Source of the DNA: Amycolatopsis pretoriensis
GTDB taxonomy: Bacteria > Actinomycetota > Actinomycetes > Mycobacteriales > Pseudonocardiaceae
DNA length: 64,000 bases
NCBI RefSeq assembly: GCF_900107925.1
Contig: NZ_FNUJ01000003.1
Coordinates: 806,001-870,000, forward strand
Direction: 5' to 3'
Under the pieces are notes generated by a model that did not search any database, was not told where the DNA came from, and saw only the letters and a program-made list of their open reading frames with translations. The stretch's first letter is position 1. Each line of letters opens with the position of its first letter. Shown piece by piece: positions 61,790 to 64,000 of this stretch. Both the position numbers and the translations under genes were made by a program.

Positions 61790-62743
61790 TCAGGCCAGCG
61801 ACAGGGCGATGCCGTCGAGGATGTCGTGCTCGCTGACCACCAGCTCCGTCGGCCCGCCCCGGGCCGCCAGCTGCTCGGCCAGGGTCTGGACCACCACCGC
61901 GCCGCCGCCGATCACGTCGACCCGGCCCGGGTGGATCACCGGGTTGGCCGCCCGCTGCGCGTGGTTCTCCGACAGCAGGCGCGCGGCCAGCCGGTCGATG
62001 TCCGCCGCGCCCAATGTGGACAGGTGCACCCGCTCGCTGTCGTACTCCGGCAGCCCCAGCGCGATCGCCGACAGCGTCGTCACCGTGCCCGCCACACCCA
62101 CCCAGGTGCGCGCGCGGGCGACGTCGACCACGTCGAACGCCTCGGTCAGCACCTTGCCCGCCAGGTCGCGGGCGGCGGCGATCTCGTCCGCGGCCGGCGG
62201 GTCGCTCTTGAGCGCGCGCTCGGTGATGCGGACGCAGCCGATGTCGACCGACTTCGCGGCGAGCACCTCGGCCCGGCGGCCGTCCCACGTGCCGAGGACC
62301 AGCTCGGTCGAGCCGCCGCCGACGTCGGCCACCACGAACGGGCCGTCGTCCGGGTCCTGCTCGCCGACCGCGCCGGTGAAGGACAGCCGCGCTTCCTCGT
62401 CGCCGGTGATCACCTCGGCCTCGACGCCCAGGGTCTCGCGGGTCATGCGGAAGAAGTCGTCGCGGTTCTTCGCGTCGCGGGTCGCGGAGGTGGCGACCAT
62501 GCGCACCTTCTCGACGCCCTTGCGCCGCGCGGCGATCGTGTAGTCGGCGAGCGCGACCCTCGTGCGTTCGATGGCTTCGGGGGCCAGCTGCCCGGTGGCG
62601 TCGACACCCTGGCCGAGCCGGACGATCCGCATCTCGCGGTGCAGGTCGCGCAGGTCGACCGTGCCGTCGTGACGTGGCGTCAGCTCGGCGACGAGCAGGC
62701 GGATGGAGTTGGTCCCACAGTCGATCGCGGCAACACGAGGCAT
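61790..62743 (-). CDS. ppx: Ppx/GppA-family exopolyphosphatase
   Basis: 317 residues. ASKHA fold with AIDCGTNSIRLLVAE (phosphate 1), VVADVGGGSTELVLG (phosphate 2) and VIGGGAVVV (adenosine-like motif). It hydrolyses polyphosphate or pppGpp. It is short, of the actinobacterial Ppx2 type without the HD extension. It follows the transglycosylase gene by 9 bases. Confidence 0.9.
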   Translation of the reverse strand: MPRVAAIDCGTNSIRLLVAELTPRHDGTVDLRDLHREMRIVRLGQGVDATGQLAPEAIERTRVALADYTIAARRKGVEKVRMVATSATRDAKNRDDFFRMTRETLGVEAEVITGDEEARLSFTGAVGEQDPDDGPFVVADVGGGSTELVLGTWDGRRAEVLAAKSVDIGCVRITERALKSDPPAADEIAAARDLAGKVLTEAFDVVDVARARTWVGVAGTVTTLSAIALGLPEYDSERVHLSTLGAADIDRLAARLLSENHAQRAANPVIHPGRVDVIGGGAVVVQTLAEQLAARGGPTELVVSEHDILDGIALSLA

Positions 62744-62752
62744 GCGATCACC

Positions 62753-63925
62753 CTAACCGGCGGGCGTCGGCCCCACGGTCGTGGTCGTCGTGGTCGTGGT
62801 CACCGAGGTGATCGTCCCGCACGTCGGGGGCGGCGGCGTGGTCGTCGGATTCGGCGTGGTCTCGCCGGTTCCGGTCGTCGTCGGGGGCGGCGGGGTGGTC
62901 GTCGTCGACGTTTCGGTCGCGGTCGTGACCGTCGTGGTCGGCGCCGGGCAAGCCGGCTTCGACGTGGTCGGCCCGGTCGAAGTCGAGCCCGGGGTGGTCG
63001 GCGTCGTCGTGGGCGCGCTCGGCGTCGTCGTCGGGACCGGTGGGGGCGGGATCGCCGGCGGCGCGGGGAGCGCCGCCGCGTTCGGCGCGCCGACCGGGAC
63101 CGTGCTGTCCGGCACCTGCATGATCCCGTTGCGGTAGGCCTCGGCCCAGAGGATCACGGTGTTCACGTACGTGTCGGAGTTGTTGTACCGGTAGATCGCG
63201 CCGCGCAGCTGGTCCGGGTTCGACAGGTCGAACCCGCCCGAGCAGAGGTAGCGGCCGGTCGCCAGCGCCGCGTCGAAGATGTTGTTCGGGTCGGACTTGC
63301 CGTCGCCGTTGCCGTCGGAGGCGTAGCCCTTCCACGTCGCCGGGATGAACTGCGTCGGGCCGACCGCGCGGTCCCACACCGGGTCCGTGTCGAGCTCGCC
63401 GTGGTCGGTGTCCGGGATCGCGGCGAACCCGCCCTGGCCGTTGAGCTCGGGGCCGAGGATCGGTTCGCGGGTGGTGCCGGCGGCGTCGACGTACCCGCCG
63501 CGCGCGTGGTTGGACTCGATCCGGCCGATGCTGGCGATCAGCGCCCAGTCGATGTGGCACGCGGGCAGCTCGCGGCCGAGGATGTCGGCGGCGTTCTTGT
63601 ACGCGGCGAGCGCGGTGGCCGGGATGCCGAGGGGGCCGTCGGGGAGTTCGTACGCCGGGAGCGGCAGCGGGGTGGGCGCGCCGGGCAGGGTGCCGTCGAC
63701 GGCGATCTGCTGGATGGCGGCGTTGCCGGGGTCGTAGCCCTGGGCGAGGGCGGCGTCGCGGGTGTGGTCACCGGTGCCGCCGAGCCAGCCGAGCGTGCCG
63801 CCGCCGGCGAGCAACGCCGGGACCACCGCGAAGATGCCGGTGATCAGCGGGAACGCGGTGCGGTGCCGGAGCCCGAATCTTCGGGCGTGACTCCCGACTG
63901 CGTCAGGCAGCCGCCGCACGCGCAT
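62753..63925 (-). CDS. Lytic transglycosylase-like secreted protein
   Basis: 390 residues. N-terminal transmembrane helix or signal (LITGIFAVVPALLAGGG). SLT-like catalytic core with SIGRIESNHARGG (catalytic Glu) and AVGPTQFIPATWKGYASDGNGDGKSDPNN, the MltB-like form. The C-terminal 110 residues are Pro/Thr-rich repeats that would span the wall. It cuts peptidoglycan. It is in one operon with ppx. Confidence 0.88.
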   Translation of the reverse strand: MRVRRLPDAVGSHARRFGLRHRTAFPLITGIFAVVPALLAGGGTLGWLGGTGDHTRDAALAQGYDPGNAAIQQIAVDGTLPGAPTPLPLPAYELPDGPLGIPATALAAYKNAADILGRELPACHIDWALIASIGRIESNHARGGYVDAAGTTREPILGPELNGQGGFAAIPDTDHGELDTDPVWDRAVGPTQFIPATWKGYASDGNGDGKSDPNNIFDAALATGRYLCSGGFDLSNPDQLRGAIYRYNNSDTYVNTVILWAEAYRNGIMQVPDSTVPVGAPNAAALPAPPAIPPPPVPTTTPSAPTTTPTTPGSTSTGPTTSKPACPAPTTTVTTATETSTTTTPPPPTTTGTGETTPNPTTTPPPPTCGTITSVTTTTTTTTVGPTPAG

Positions 63926-64000
63926 CGCTCGAACCCCTCCTGGCCGGTCGCACCCTCGGGTGACAGCCTGCCGTACCCGGGGCCCGGTTTCACCCCTTCG

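Overview
The window comes from a high-GC actinomycete, most likely a Pseudonocardiaceae member of the Amycolatopsis type. Evidence is the very high GC, frequent GTG/TTG starts, HTH-DUF5753 and HTH-TPR regulators, mycobacterial-type LexA box, DUF2637 protein, family-5 UDG and secreted cutinase and GH18 enzymes. No rRNA, CRISPR array, intact transposase or NRPS/PKS gene was seen.

Layout. 1-9.1 kb: accessory genes (partial MFS, DUF218, HTH regulators, SLOG-like protein, phosphotransferase, GNAT, an orphan SOS-controlled ImuA'). 9.3-13 kb: a secreted cutinase fused to a PQQ-type beta-propeller, a DUF4238 protein and a membrane protein. 13.2-35.0 kb: a large arsenic region. 35-38.4 kb: palindrome-rich, gene-poor DNA with small regulators. 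38.7-45.1 kb: a defence island with a PD-(D/E)XK-like protein and a complete type III CBASS operon (CD-NTase, HORMA, TRIP13-like ATPase, nuclease-SAVED effector) divergent from a fused HTH-metallopeptidase regulator. 45.4-46.3 kb: a DUF2637 gene and an unusual tRNA with anticodon UAA. 46.3-64 kb: chromosomal housekeeping (chitinase, NDH-2, UdgB, S10 peptidase, three paralogous membrane genes with one decayed, subtilase, an oligopeptide ABC transporter, Ppx/GppA, a lytic transglycosylase).

The arsenic region is the main discovery. It is not a simple resistance operon. One minus-strand operon (23.7 to 15.7 kb) encodes an ArsL-like radical SAM enzyme with C-terminal RCCVKC, a FemAB/GNAT-fold protein, a G3E GTPase, ArsM, a PiT anion transporter, ArsR, an ATP-grasp ligase and an ArsR-ArsN1 fusion. 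ArsL plus ArsM is the known core for the antibiotic arsinothricin, and ArsN1 is its known resistance acetyltransferase. A second minus-strand operon (32.9 to 25.6 kb) runs arsR, acr3, small membrane protein, arsC, DszC-like flavoprotein, mtnA, mtnC, mtnB, mtnD and an MFS exporter, mostly with overlapping ends. Aminocarboxypropyl transfer from SAM by ArsL would release 5'-methylthioadenosine, so the attached methionine-salvage genes look like by-product recycling. ArsP, a second ArsC, ArsI, an ArsM-ArsN1 fusion and a Tat-exported molybdoenzyme complete the region. Shared candidate operators (ATCGA-N6-TCGAT) sit before the molybdoenzyme, arsP and, imperfectly, the right-hand arsR. My inference is a biosynthetic cluster for an arsinothricin-like compound, possibly peptide-capped by the ATP-grasp and FemAB-like enzymes.
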